DNA of 64,000 bases from Acridotheres tristis (GCA_037013685.1 CM072896.1:13775444-13839443); one strand, 5' to 3'. Numbered from the stretch's first letter, positions 9,979 to 22,749 are shown. Program-made: numbers and translations. The notes: generated from the letters alone by a model not told the origin.

Positions 9979-11062
9979 TCACTCGCAGTTTTTCTCTTTA
10001 CTGGATGCACCAGAGAAACTCTTCACAACAGCAGCAGCAAGACCAGCAAGAATGATCCCTCCTAAGGCTGCGGTACAAATAACTGCTTTTTTGACCTACA
10101 AAAGGAAAGTAAAACACAGGCTGGAAACGTGATGAGCACTTGTATTTACTCCTCTCTGCATGATAATGTAGAAATGGCAGAGACAATCAGGGTAAATAAC
10201 TCAATGAGAGGCATGTGCCCCATCAGCAGAAGGAGTAACACCCAGGTTGGTAGCCCTAGGAGGTGGCACTCAGTGAGAGGGCAGTGTCAGGGTGCAGACA
10301 GAGCAGAGTGACCCTGCAGGTGCAGGGGCTCTGGGGAGGCCAGAGGCAGCGCTGGTTTGGAGCCCACGCCTGCCACTGGGCTGTGCCCATGCAGGCTGCA
10401 GGCTGTGTCCCAGTCCCGCGGCTCCCAGCGAGCAGCCAGGAGCTGCTCTGGGAGGCACCCAGGGGCTCATCCTGTAGCACTCACCTGCTCAGAGACTCCC
10501 TCTCCATAGCGGAGCTCTGTCACAAAGTGCTCACAGTTGCTGCCAAGCACATCATATGGCACCTCCTCGTCAATCAATTGCTCAGCCCTCCGGATGATCT
10601 TCTTCACAGGGCGAGGAGTGCGGGAGCGGTCATACTTGTTGTTGACACGCCATTTATGATTTCCCACCACCTCTTTCAGGAGCTGCTTCTTCACCTTGGC
10701 CTTTCTGGTGAATATTGATGTGGTGCTCACTGACAGGGATGGGGCTCCTTCATCTGGGGAAGGCAGCAAGGAGTTACGATAGACATGCAGATCCTCTCTG
10801 GCCCCTCCAGGACCACAGATGGGTTTCTGATTGTTCCTGGAAAGGTCATCTACACACGCAGGGTCAACCAGCACCAGCACATGGAGGGAGACAAGGCACC
10901 AGGTGCATCCCATTCGGCACCCTGTCAGGTGGCATCAGACTTACCTACAGGTGTCACGTTGATGACATATCCATCCCCCACGTAGAGGGCCCAGTGCTGA
11001 TAAACATGCCGGTCGATCTCGATCAGGTCCCCAGGCTGGGGGTGGCAAGTGTCATCTGCCAT
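9979..11062 (-). CDS. PLAAT-family LRAT-domain gene U5 (4,047-bp unit 1)
   Basis: Exons A 10945-11062, B 10485-10753, C 9979-10095. The start at 11062 reads [38 protein letters not shown] has the first His, with Asn at the second. [20 protein letters not shown] has the catalytic Cys. Exon C encodes a hydrophobic segment ([13 protein letters not shown]) with basic flanks and the ending SSKEKNCE, which fits the C-terminal membrane anchor typical of PLAAT proteins. The assembled protein is about 167 residues, the usual family size. A CpG island sits immediately upstream and AATAAA lies at 9848-9853. It appears complete and expressible. Confidence 0.88.
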
Positions 11063-11076
11063 CTCAGGAGCGTGCA

Positions 11077-11687
11077 GTCAGGACATGCACCTGTAGCTGG
11101 GCTGGCTGAGCGCAGCGCAGAGCGCAGCGGGGAGGCGAGGGCTGTGCAGGGGCAGCTGCCGGGAGCGCAGCACGGAGCGTGTCAGTGGCGGGCCCCGAGG
11201 GCAGCGGCTGGCGGAGCGGCGGCCCAAGGCCGAGCCCGGCCCGCCGGTGTGTCCAGCTGCTGCCGCCGTCCGCGCCTGCCCCCGCCCGCCCGCGGTGCCC
11301 GCCCTCCCGTCCCGGCCGCGCTCCCTTCGGGGCTCCGCTGCCGCCGGGCCCGGGCTCGCTCCGCTACGGGAACGCGGCTGCCCGGGGGTGTCCGCGGTGC
11401 CCAGCCCGTGCCCAGGCTCTGGGGCACCTCCGGCCACCCGTCATAGCCGCCCCCGCCGTCGGTAGACTGCAGGGACCGATTCCAGGCTGAAAAAGCGCGT
11501 TCGCAGCCCTGCAAATCCGCTCACCCCCGCGTCTGCCCCACTGCTGCCGCGGCCAAGATTCCGGTCTATGCTCCCGCTATAAATAGTTTTGTAGAGGCGT
11601 TTGGGCAGTCGTTCCGGGGTCACTGCCTCTCCTGCCCCGGAGCAGGTCGTCTCGCAACACCCCTTCCCTACAGCCGGAAAACTCCAC
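11077..11687 (-). promoter_or_regulatory. CpG-island promoter of U5
   Basis: Copy of the U4 island 4,047 bp away, directly upstream of the U5 start codon; apparently identical, including the ATTTATAGCGGGAGCA element. Confidence 0.7.
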
Positions 11688-13492
11688 TCCAAAAGTACTG
11701 CCAAAAACACATGTCGAGCGGATAACATGATTTTGTTACCGAGGAAGTGTGGCCACCACCTTATTATGGGAAGACTCTATCCCTTTGCCATCCTTCTATC
11801 CAGTGATCGGCAACAGCCCTGCCCCTGCGCCCTCTCACTCTGCTGGACGTTGTCTTGCACATCGACAGCCACTGGATCATGCCTAAAACCTGACTTGGCT
11901 ACCAGTCAAACAGTTGGTACCAAAAGTGGCAGACGCTGCTGCAGAGGGATCCCAAATGGCCTCGTGTAAACGGAGAAGACTTCTCAGCAAAAAACTGATG
12001 CATTAGATGTATGTTAATCCCACCTACAAATACAGTGAAGGATACAAGGTTGCACAATGTTTTGGCTTCCCAGGCTTGCACTGAATCAGCCCAGGTTTTC
12101 ATCCTCTGATGTGCACCTTCTTCAAATGGTTGAAATCTCTGCAAAAGCCCCTGCAAGTTTAGGGACAGTCTGTGCCCGTGTCCCTGATCATAATCAAGGG
12201 TATTTCTCTTGGGTCTTGGGAAACGAGCAGCCTTGACTCCATTCCATGGCATCTGCAGGTCTCAGGCCTTGCCAGTATCGCCTACAAAGCCTCCAAATGC
12301 AGCAAGTGATGGATTCTGCTGCTCTTCCTCACACTCTCACCACATGTTTTGGGCAGTGATTCACGAAATCCTGTCAATGCCCCCACCAGGCTCCATGGAA
12401 AGGCAGCCCCATAATGAGCAACATCACCCTGACTGCAAAGAGAAGCACAGTACAAATGCAGACTGCCACATTCCTTGAAATCCTACAGCTTAGATGAACA
12501 GCAAGACATTCCCCAAAGGAAGTAATTCCAGTATTCTTCTCTTAGAGGACAATATAGAGATGTGAGAGGTCCATACTCTGCTCTCACACAGTGCTCCCTT
12601 AGCAGTGTGTGGAGACAGAATGCTCTGAGTACAGAAAGGTTCATGGGTTGCTCTATAACCACTTAATTAGGCAATAAACAAGATTTGATTCAATTTCCAG
12701 GAATACAAAAATGAGTTTCAGTTTCATTTTGATTATAACCTGCTTTCCTGTATTGAAACGAAGGGCTTTCTTCAGATGTAATAACAATGGGCTCTACAAA
12801 ATAACAGGAAGCCTTGGATTGGTTATTTCAAGCCTTGTAAAACTGCCATTTAAAAAAGTAGTGAATTAATTTTTTGTTTTGCTTTGCTTGCTTGCACAGC
12901 TTTTGATACACCTACTAAACCACCTTTTTCTCAAGATACCAGTTCTTCACTTCAACTCTTCTGATTCCATTCCTGATGGGGCTGGCAGGGGAGAGAGTAA
13001 TTGAGTGGCTGCCCGATTCTTTGTTGCTGGCTGGGGTTAAACCAGGACAACCTGTTCAGAGCAGACAAAACCAGCCAGCCTCTCACACACAGCTGCTCTG
13101 CTCTCCCCTCTTCCTGCACTGCAGACAGTTGCATGTAAGAAAAGCAACACAGGATTCTGTGTCTCACAAGTATGATGCATCTAACCTGGTTCCAAACACT
13201 TGAGGCAGGTGAAGGACAATAAAGCAGACTTTTCCCTGAACAGTTTTTTTCCAAGACAATCCACACATCAGCTTTGTGAGAAGGAAATAGCATGGCTCAG
13301 CACATTGGAAAATGCTTTGTAGGTAGAGAAAAACTAAGCAAAACACCATCATGCCGAAATCAGAGCACTTCTGTAAAACTCTGAAGGATATAGCTTATAA
13401 GACCTATCATTCCCTCCAACCTCCCAACCTCCCAGGAGTTTCTCAGTTTAGGCAGGACAAGTACAGGCTCCAAGACACTACATAAGCCCTAC

Positions 13493-13546
13493 CTGCTCCT
13501 TTGCAGACATTGCAGCCAAGGCTTTCCCACCTACATAGAGCTTCAG
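13493..13546 (-). pseudogene. Remnant mini-exon, unit 2 copy
   Basis: Identical copy of the 9446-9499 segment, 4,047 bp away, with the same acceptor and donor. Confidence 0.5.
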
Positions 13547-14025
13547 CTGGAAAACCCTCTGCAGTACTTTTTTTGACTTGTTCAGAATGTTTAGGTTAAA
13601 ATCATGGATATACAGAAAAAGCCTATAGGAAAAAAATGATGAAAATGGATGACAAACCTGCACCAGTGCAAATGCAACCAGACTACCACAAAAATCATCA
13701 GAGGTAATGAAATAAAAGTAGACATAGCAACCAGGCCAGTGCTGCTGGAGGTCACTTTAAGTGATGCCATTCCTGACTTTTTATTTCTTAATGAGATAGC
13801 AGGGAAAAGCAAGGCCAAGCAGTTGAACTTAGATGCAAAGTTATACTTAGATACAAGAGGATTTGCGGGCAATTAAAGTTTGGGTTTCTGACATTTTATT
13901 AAGGCTTATTTAATGTTTCCAGAAAGGCACAGTCGCTAGGAAGCCTTGATGGCAGGAATGCTGACCAGTGACCGCTGTGGCCAGGGGCTCCCCCTGCCTT
14001 GCTCTGAGCTCTTCGTGACAGCCCA

Positions 14026-15109
14026 TCACTCGCAGTTTTTCTCTTTACTGGATGCACCAGAGAAACTCTTCACAACAGCAGCAGCAAGACCAGCAAGAAT
14101 GATCCCTCCTAAGGCTGCGGCACAAATAACTGCTTTTTTGACCTACAAAAGGAAAGTAAAACACAGGCTGGAAACGTGATGAGCACTTGTATTTACTCCT
14201 CTCTGCATGATAATGTAGAAATGGCAGAGACAATCAGGGTAAATAACTCAATGAGAGGCATGTGCCCCATCAGCAGAAGGAGTAACACCCAGGTTGGTAG
14301 CCCTAGGAGGTGGCACTCAGTGAGAGGGCAGTGTCAGGGTGCAGACAGAGCAGAGTGACCCTGCAGGTGCAGGGGCTCTGGGGAGGCCAGAGGCAGCGCT
14401 GGTTTGGAGCCCACGCCTGCCACTGGGCTGTGCCCATGCAGGCTGCAGGCTGTGTCCCAGTCCCGCGGCTCCCAGCGAGCAGCCAGGAGCTGCTCTGGGA
14501 GGCACCCAGGGGCTCATCCTGTAGCACTCACCTGCTCAGAGACTCCCTCTCCATAGCGGAGCTCTGTCACAAAGTGCTCACAGTTGCTGCCAAGCACATC
14601 ATATGGCACCTCCTCGTCAATCAATTGCTCAGCCCTCCGGATGATCTTCTTCACAGGGCGAGGAGTGCGGGAGCGGTCATACTTGTTGTTGACACGCCAT
14701 TTATGATTTCCCACCACCTCTTTCAGGAGCTGCTTCTTCACCTTGGCCTTTCTGGTGAATATTGATGTGGTGCTCACTGACAGGGATGGGGCTCCTTCAT
14801 CTGGGGAAGGCAGCAAGGAGTTACGATAGACATGCAGATCCTCTCTGGCCCCTCCAGGACCACAGATGGGTTTCTGATTGTTCCTGGAAAGGTCATCTAC
14901 ACACGCAGGGTCAACCAGCACCAGCACATGGAGGGAGACAAGGCACCAGGTGCATCCCATTCGGCACCCTGTCAGGTGGCATCAGACTTACCTACAGGTG
15001 TCACGTTGATGACATATCCATCCCCCACGTAGAGGGCCCAGTGCTGATAAACATGCCGGTCGATCTCGATCAGGTCCCCAGGCTGGGGGTGGCAAGTGTC
15101 ATCTGCCAT
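14026..15109 (-). CDS. PLAAT-family LRAT-domain gene U6 (4,047-bp unit 2)
   Basis: Exons A 14992-15109, B 14532-14800, C 14026-14142. Almost identical to U5, 4,047 bp away. The only coding change I noticed is in exon C (VICAAALGG instead of VICTAALGG). It has the same His, Asn and Cys active-site pattern, the same CpG island and the same AATAAA (13895-13900). It is either a very recent duplicate, a homogenised copy, or an assembly repeat of U5. Confidence 0.86.
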
Positions 15110-15123
15110 CTCAGGAGCGTGCA

Positions 15124-15734
15124 GTCAGGACATGCACCTGTAGCTGGGCTGGCTGAGCGCAGCGCAGAGCGCAGCGGGGAGGCGAGGGCTGTGCAGGGGC
15201 AGCTGCCGGGAGCGCAGCACGGAGCGTGTCAGTGGCGGGCCCCGAGGGCAGCGGCTGGCGGAGCGGCGGCCCAAGGCCGAGCCCGGCCCGCCGGTGTGTC
15301 CAGCTGCTGCCGCCGTCCGCGCCTGCCCCCGCCCGCCCGCGGTGCCCGCCCTCCCGTCCCGGCCGCGCTCCCTTCGGGGCTCCGCTGCCGCCGGGCCCGG
15401 GCTCGCTCCGCTACGGGAACGCGGCTGCCCGGGGGTGTCCGCGGTGCCCAGCCCGTGCCCAGGCTCTGGGGCACCTCCGGCCACCCGTCATAGCCGCCCC
15501 CGCCGTCGGTAGACTGCAGGGACCGATTCCAGGCTGAAAAAGCGCGTTCGCAGCCCTGCAAATCCGCTCACCCCCGCGTCTGCCCCACTGCTGCCGCGGC
15601 CAAGATTCCGGTCTATGCTCCCGCTATAAATAGTTTTGTAGAGGCGTTTGGGCAGTCGTTCCGGGGTCACTGCCTCTCCTGCCCCGGAGCAGGTCGTCTC
15701 GCAACACCCCTTCCCTACAGCCGGAAAACTCCAC
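15124..15734 (-). promoter_or_regulatory. CpG-island promoter of U6
   Basis: Third copy of the same island, directly upstream of the U6 start codon, with the same TATA-like element at about 15,615-15,635. Confidence 0.7.
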
Positions 15735-17539
15735 TCCAAAAGTACTGCCAAAAACACATGTCGAGCGGATAACATGATTTTGTTACCGAGGAAGTGTGGC
15801 CACCACCTTATTATGGGAAGACTCTATCCCTTTGCCATCCTTCTATCCAGTGATCGGCAACAGCCCTGCCCCTGCGCCCTCTCACTCTGCTGGACGTTGT
15901 CTTGCACATCGACAGCCACTGGATCATGCCTAAAACCTGACTTGGCTACCAGTCAAACAGTTGGTACCAAAAGTGGCAGACGCTGCTGCAGAGGGATCCC
16001 AAATGGCCTCGTGTAAACGGAGAAGACTTCTCAGCAAAAAACTGATGCATTAGATGTATGTTAATCCCACCTACAAATACAGTGAAGGATACAAGGTTGC
16101 ACAATGTTTTGGCTTCCCAGGCTTGCACTGAATCAGCCCAGGTTTTCATCCTCTGATGTGCACCTTCTTCAAATGGTTGAAATCTCTGCAAAAGCCCCTG
16201 CAAGTTTAGGGACAGTCTGTGCCCGTGTCCCTGATCATAATCAAGGGTATTTCTCTTGGGTCTTGGGAAACGAGCAGCCTTGACTCCATTCCATGGCATC
16301 TGCAGGTCTCAGGCCTTGCCAGTATCGCCTACAAAGCCTCCAAATGCAGCAAGTGATGGATTCTGCTGCTCTTCCTCACACTCTCACCACATGTTTTGGG
16401 CAGTGATTCACGAAATCCTGTCAATGCCCCCACCAGGCTCCATGGAAAGGCAGCCCCATAATGAGCAACATCACCCTGACTGCAAAGAGAAGCACAGTAC
16501 AAATGCAGACTGCCACATTCCTTGAAATCCTACAGCTTAGATGAACAGCAAGACATTCCCCAAAGGAAGTAATTCCAGTATTCTTCTCTTAGAGGACAAT
16601 ATAGAGATGTGAGAGGTCCATACTCTGCTCTCACACAGTGCTCCCTTAGCAGTGTGTGGAGACAGAATGCTCTGAGTACAGAAAGGTTCATGGGTTGCTC
16701 TATAACCACTTAATTAGGCAATAAACAAGATTTGATTCAATTTCCAGGAATACAAAAATGAGTTTCAGTTTCATTTTGATTATAACCTGCTTTCCTGTAT
16801 TGAAACGAAGGGCTTTCTTCAGATGTAATAACAATGGGCTCTACAAAATAACAGGAAGCCTTGGATTGGTTATTTCAAGCCTTGTAAAACTGCCATTTAA
16901 AAAAGTAGTGAATTAATTTTTTGTTTTGCTTTGCTTGCTTGCACAGCTTTTGATACACCTACTAAACCACCTTTTTCTCAAGATACCAGTTCTTCACTTC
17001 AACTCTTCTGATTCCATTCCTGATGGGGCTGGCAGGGGAGAGAGTAATTGAGTGGCTGCCCGATTCTTTGTTGCTGGCTGGGGTTAAACCAGGACAACCT
17101 GTTCAGAGCAGACAAAACCAGCCAGCCTCTCACACACAGCTGCTCTGCTCTCCCCTCTTCCTGCACTGCAGACAGTTGCATGTAAGAAAAGCAACACAGG
17201 ATTCTGTGTCTCACAAGTATGATGCATCTAACCTGGTTCCAAACACTTGAGGCAGGTGAAGGACAATAAAGCAGACTTTTCCCTGAACAGTTTTTTTCCA
17301 AGACAATCCACACATCAGCTTTGTGAGAAGGAAATAGCATGGCTCAGCACATTGGAAAATGCTTTGTAGGTAGAGAAAAACTAAGCAAAACACCATCATG
17401 CCGAAATCAGAGCACTTCTGTAAAACTCTGAAGGATATAGCTTATAAGACCTATCATTCCCTCCAACCTCCCAACCTCCCAGGAGTTTCTCAGTTTAGGC
17501 AGGACAAGTACAGGCTCCAAGACACTACATAAGCCCTAC

Positions 17540-17593
17540 CTGCTCCTTTGCAGACATTGCAGCCAAGGCTTTCCCACCTACATAGAGCTTCAG
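17540..17593 (-). pseudogene. Remnant mini-exon, unit 3 copy
   Basis: Identical copy of the 9446-9499 segment in the third unit, with the same acceptor and donor. Confidence 0.5.
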
Positions 17594-18072
17594 CTGGAAA
17601 ACCCTCTGCAGTACTTTTTTTGACTTGTTCAGAATGTTTAGGTTAAAATCATGGATATACAGAAAAAGCCTATAGGAAAAAAATGATGAAAATGGATGAC
17701 AAACCTGCACCAGTGCAAATGCAACCAGACTACCACAAAAATCATCAGAGGTAATGAAATAAAAGTAGACATAGCAACCAGGCCAGTGCTGCTGGAGGTC
17801 ACTTTAAGTGATGCCATTCCTGACTTTTTATTTCTTAATGAGATAGCAGGGAAAAGCAAGGCCAAGCAGTTGAACTTAGATGCAAAGTTATACTTAGATA
17901 CAAGAGGATTTGCGGGCAATTAAAGTTTGGGTTTCTGACATTTTATTAAGGCTTATTTAATGTTTCCAGAAAGGCACAGTCGCTAGGAAGCCTTGATGGC
18001 AGGAATGCTGACCAGTGACCGCTGTGGCCAGGGGCTCCCCCTGCCTTGCTCTGAGCTCTTCGTGACAGCTCA

Positions 18073-19158
18073 TCACTCGCAGTTTTTCTCTTTACTGGAT
18101 GCACCAGAGAAACCCTTCACAACAACAGCAGCAAGACCAGCAAGAATGATCCCTCCTACGGCTGAAGCGGTATAAATAACTGCTTTTTTGACCTACAAAA
18201 GGAAAGTAAAACACAGGCTGGAAACGTGATGAGCACTTGTATTTACTCCTCTCTGCATGATAATGTAGAAATGGCAGAGACAATCAGGGTAAATAACTCA
18301 ATGAGAGGCATGTGCCCCATCAGCAGAGGGGTAACACCCAGGTTGGTAGCCCTAGGAGGTGGCACTCAGTGAGAGGGCAGTGTCAGGGTGCAGACAGAGC
18401 AGAGTGACCCTGCAGGTGCAGGGGCTCTGGGGAGGCCAGAGGCAGCGCTGGTTTGGAGCCCACGCCTGCCACTGGGCTGTGCCCATGCAGGCTGCAGGCT
18501 GTGTCCCAGTCCCGCGGCTCCCAGCGAGCAGCCAGGAGCTGCTCTGGGAGGCACCCAGGGGCTCATCCTGTAGCACTCACCTGCTCAGAGACTCCCTCTC
18601 CATAGCGGAGCTCTGTCACAAAGTGCTCACAGTTGCTGCCAAGCACATCATATGGCACCTCCTCGTCAATCCATTGCTCAGCCCTCCGGATGATCTCCTT
18701 CACAGGGCGAGGAGTGCGGGAGCGGTCATACTTGTTGTTGACACGCCATTTATGATTTCCCACCACCTCTTTCAGGAGCTGCTTCTTCACCTTGGCCTTT
18801 CTGGTGAATATTGATGTGGTGCTCACTGACAGGGATGGGGCTCCTTCATCTGGGGAAGGCAGCAAGGAGTTACGGTAGACATGCAGATCCTCTCTGGCCC
18901 CTCCAGGACCACAGATGGGTTTCTGATTGTTCCTGGAAAGGTCATCTACACACGCAGGGTCAACCAGCACCAGCACATGGAGGGAGACAAGGCACCAGGG
19001 GCATCCCATTCGGCACCCTGCCAGGTGGCATCAGACTTACCTACAGGTGTCACGTTGATGACATATCCATCCCCCACGTAGAGGGCCCAGTGCTGATAAA
19101 CACGCCGGTCGATCTCGATCAGGTCCCCGGGCTGGGGGTGGCAAGTGTCATCTGCCAT
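18073..19158 (-). CDS. PLAAT-family LRAT-domain gene U7 (4,047-bp unit 3)
   Basis: Exons A 19041-19158, B 18581-18849, C 18073-18192. Close to U5 and U6 with a few real differences: DRRVYQHW in exon [17 protein letters not shown] in exon B, and one extra codon in exon C (IYTASAVGG). The first His and the NCEHFV Cys are present; the second His position is Asn. AATAAA at 17942-17947. Its CpG island (19170-19980) is longer and diverges from the other three beyond about 19,540, so U7 is the oldest or least homogenised copy and has the most independent promoter. Confidence 0.87.
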
Positions 19159-19169
19159 CTCAGGAGCGT

Positions 19170-19980
19170 GCAGTCAGGACGTGCACCTGTAGCTGGGCTG
19201 GCTGAGCGCAGCGCAGAGCGCAGCGGGGAGGCGAGGGCTGTGCAGGGGCAGCTGCCGGGAGCGCAGCACGGAGCGTGTCAGTGGCGAGCCCCGAGGGCAG
19301 CGGCTGCCGGAGCGGCGGCCCAAGGCCGAGCCCGGCCCGCCGGTGTGTCCAGCTGCTGCCGCCGTCCGCGCCTGCCCCCGCCCGCCCGCGGTGCCCGCCC
19401 TCCCGTCCCGGCCGCGCTCCCTTCGGGGCTCCGCTGCCGCCGGGCCCGGGCTCGCTCCGCTACGGGAACGCGGCTGCCCGGGGGTGTCCGCGGTGCCCAG
19501 CCCGTGCCCAGGCTCTGGGGCACCTCCGGCCACCCGCCAGAGCCGCGCCCGCCGCCGGCAGCCTGCAGGGGCTGCATCCAGCTGGAAAACGCCCCCTCGC
19601 ATCCCCGAGACTCGCTCACCCCTGCGCCTGCCCCGCTGTTGCCGCAGCCGGGCTCCCGGCTCGCTGCTCCCGCTATAAATAACAGGAAGATGGCGCTTGC
19701 GCCGATCCTGCCGGGATCACTGTCGACGCTGACCGGGAGCTGTCCCGTCCGTCCCCTCCTCTTCCATCCCGTTCGCCCCACCGTCCCCGCCTTGTCCGTC
19801 CCACCGCCCCTCCCACGCGGACACTCCTCTCCCGAGATTGTTGCCAAAACGCTCGTTTAGTGGAAAATCCGATCCTGCTCCCGCGGGGGACTTGCCATTG
19901 CCACTTTCCCGGATACTGTCGCAGCTCCTCGAGCCCCTCCAGCCGCGGAGGGGCTCCAGTCCCGCTCGGCCGAGCGGTGA
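19170..19980 (-). promoter_or_regulatory. CpG-island promoter of U7, diverged
   Basis: Matches the other islands up to about 19,540, then diverges but keeps ATTTATAGCGGGAGCA (about 19,668-19,683) and a GGGGTGAGCG donor-like site on the minus strand. A GCGCCATCTTCC motif just upstream of the TATA-like element resembles a YY1 site and is absent from the other copies. GC richness continues to about 19,980. Confidence 0.65.
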
Positions 19981-22152
19981 GTGAGCATCAGGAAACCTTC
20001 CGAGAGAAAAATGGGGTGCTGCCCTTCTACTTCTTCACCGTGATGAGAAACAAAGGGGGTGGAGCTCTGAGCAATAATTTTAGGGCAAAGGGATTTTTAG
20101 GATGTGTTTTTATGACGTTGCCTCGGCATTTCCTTTGAGACATCAAAGAAAATTCGTGGTTGTGCCCAGCCAGGGTCCTGGTCCAAGAGACGAGCCCAGC
20201 TGAGCCCGTACAGCCAAGACCTTTACTGGTCCTGGCACAGTGTGCTAAAACAAGAAAACTGCCCTCTGGGTAAGTTGAACTAAGTAGTATATTTAAAGCC
20301 TTGCATTTCAGAAGTCGTATGAGCAAGGCGATAGATTTAAAAGATGAGAGCAGCAGATGTGTCAGCTTTCTGTCTTCCAGTGATATGAAATTGTTAATTC
20401 AGTGGAGCATTGAACGACAGTTCTGCTTTTTGTATCATCTCCTTCTTTAAGTCTGAATTATTTGCAAAGCTTTGCAGTGGAAATTGAATCACCGAGGCAA
20501 TTCTTGTGGTATGGGGAAAAAAAGCATATAAATGGAAACCCATATATCTGCTTTACCTGGGCACAGCAGGGTCCTGTTGCCTGGGGGAGCCTGAGCTGGG
20601 ATCCTGTAGGGTAGGGACTGGGCTGTGCTCCCACCCAGTGCAAAGGGAGGTGGGTGTGGGCAGTACTACTCAGCAGTCACTGAACCACTGTAGCAGATGT
20701 GAGAGTGCAATAGAAACTGCCACTGAACAGGCAGCAAAGACGGTATTATAAACACAGTGAAATTCCAGCATAAAGTTGACAGTTCATTTGTGCATGAGTA
20801 GGTTTCTCTCGCTGATTCGTTTTCATTGTGTAATGAGGTTGAAAGGCCCTTTCTATTCATACCCTTTCCAAAATAGATGTGGCCTATGCATATGGACAGC
20901 TGATGTGTTCTTGAATGGACCAGAATCACCTAACTCAACATGGAGACTGCAAATACTTCTCTGCCTAACAGTACACGTGAGTTTATGGATACAAAGGAAA
21001 GGAGAAAGGGTAAGTAAATGATAACCAGCATTGCAGTAGAAACAGCAGCAAGGTCCTGTCCTGCCATCCAGGACCCACTCTGGCACACTTCCTGCACTTG
21101 AGCTGGGACTAAGCCCCTTTGAGGTTCCCCTCTTGACTCCCTGTACACTTCACACTCACACATTCAGACAAAGTCTTCTCACCTGCTGGGCCTCAGGTTT
21201 CCCATAGCAGAGACTCAGATTGGGATCCTTAAAATAAATTGATCATGGTGCAACAACAAAATAATAACTTGAGCTGGAAGCCTCTGAGGAGGAACCTCAA
21301 ACAAAAGAAACCCTGTAGATTTTGTGCTCTCACAGTCTCGGGCCCCCAGCTCCTGTATTTCTGAGTGTCTGTTCACGTGCTGTGTCACAGGTCCTCATGC
21401 CCTTTGTTATGTAAAGGGTTGGCACCACTTCAGTCAGGCTTTGTCCCCCAGAGCTCTATCTGCATTTCACACTGCATCTGCACACTGAGCTACCTGCACT
21501 ATATGTATTCCTCAGCAATCAGAAAGTAACCTGCAATGAACTGGAAAAGCACCAGAAAAAAGTTTCATGGTGCTTTACATCTCAAAGTTCCACTCACAGC
21601 CCTGCTAATCTATTCTGGGGTTGGGCAAGGCTCAGGCAATGCTTCAGTCCCTGAGCTTTGTGAGTGATCTGTCATGGGGTGGGTCCCACATACAGCATGT
21701 AACTAGGCATTGCTGCAAATACCTTTGGTTTCCTGATGTAGGGGAGTCCTTAGTATGGTCTGGGGCTGAGCTGATGAGAGCTCCTCTCACGTTCATCAGT
21801 GTGGCAGCTTCTGAGTTTGCAAAGACCCCCCCAAGGAGAGCTTATGACACGATCTCATTCTTCAGAAGGTTTTTGTTAAGTTATGCTCTTGCTTAGCCCC
21901 CACAGATTGGGGACTGATGACAAGCCTGCTTCTTGTCCCCTCCACTCTATGCAAATAATGGGGGTCATCTTTTTTATTACTTCTGTCCTCAGGTGAGCTC
22001 AGTGTCTTGTTTCTTTCTCTCCCTAGTCGGACATATCTTGCCAGAAGAGGAGTAAAAAACTGTGTCCATGTCAGTCAACTAATCCCCTCCCCATGAAAGG
22101 ATTTGGGTAAGATCTCATGAAGACCTGCATGGGATGTTATAACTAGTTCGTA
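19981..22152. other. Intergenic region between the PLAAT cluster and the zonadhesin-like gene
   Basis: I see no coding exon, RNA gene or full transposon here. Small open frames on both strands show no family motif. Confidence 0.55.
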
Positions 22153-22440
22153 AAATCATGGAATGGTTTGGGTTGGAAGGAACCGAAAGATCATCCAGTT
22201 CCAAACCCCTGTCATGGGCAGGGACACCTATCATTAGAACAGATTGCTCAAAGTTCTGTCCAACCTGTCCCTGAACACTTTCAGGGACAGGGCATCCACA
22301 GCTTCTCTGGATAAGCTATTCCAGTGCCTCACTGCCCTCATAGTAAGGAATTTCTTTCCAAAGTCTTACCTAAACCTACTTTCTGATATCTAACCTTAAC
22401 CTACTTTCTTTCAGTTCGAATTCTGACCCCATCAGTCCAC
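22153..22440 (-). mobile_element. CR1-type LINE fragment
   Basis: Reverse-oriented CR1 3' region: AATGGTTTGGGTTGGAAGG, then a segment with CATGGGCAGGGACACCT, CATCCACAGCTTCTCTGG and TTCCAGTGCCTCACTGCC. Truncated and degraded, as is usual for avian CR1. Confidence 0.85.
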
Positions 22441-22654
22441 AGTTTGTACATCTCTCAGAGGTGTGTATGTGATGTTGTGCAGCACACTTGTGCCATCAAG
22501 ATCTGTCTGGAATTTGTGTTATTCAAACATCTTTTGAAGACAACAGAGTCTCTTCTGTCAGTTAGAACATATTTCAGTTTGGGCCTACAATTTGAGATCT
22601 GAGAGATATTTTAAATGAACAATTTCAAAGGTTTTCAACAAATGCAATGATAAA

Positions 22655-22660
22655 TTTATT
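22655..22660 (-). terminator. Poly(A) signal (AATAAA) of the zonadhesin-like gene
   Basis: Minus-strand AATAAA about 90 bp past the stop codon, in AT-rich 3' sequence. Confidence 0.55.
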
Positions 22661-22749
22661 ATTATTTCTTCTCAAAGTATTAAAAATATGATTAAAATAC
22701 AAGAGTAAAAGGTATGACAAATTATTAGGAATAGTAATAGTATTGTTAA

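Larger units (their letters stand above)
7013..19155. repeat. Three tandem 4,047-bp segmental duplication units
   Basis: Sequence at x recurs at x+4047 with almost no change from about 7013 to 15106, and again (x+4047 to x+4049, a few more changes) to 19155. Each unit runs, in plus coordinates, from a CpG island through about 2 kb without genes to a whole PLAAT gene (U5, U6, U7). The left edge is sharp: identity starts at the CATCTCAGGAGCG next to the U4 start codon, while the U4 exon itself differs from U5. Units 1 and 2 are nearly identical; unit 3 differs at scattered sites around 18,070-18,180 and 18,670-19,300. Confidence 0.95.
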
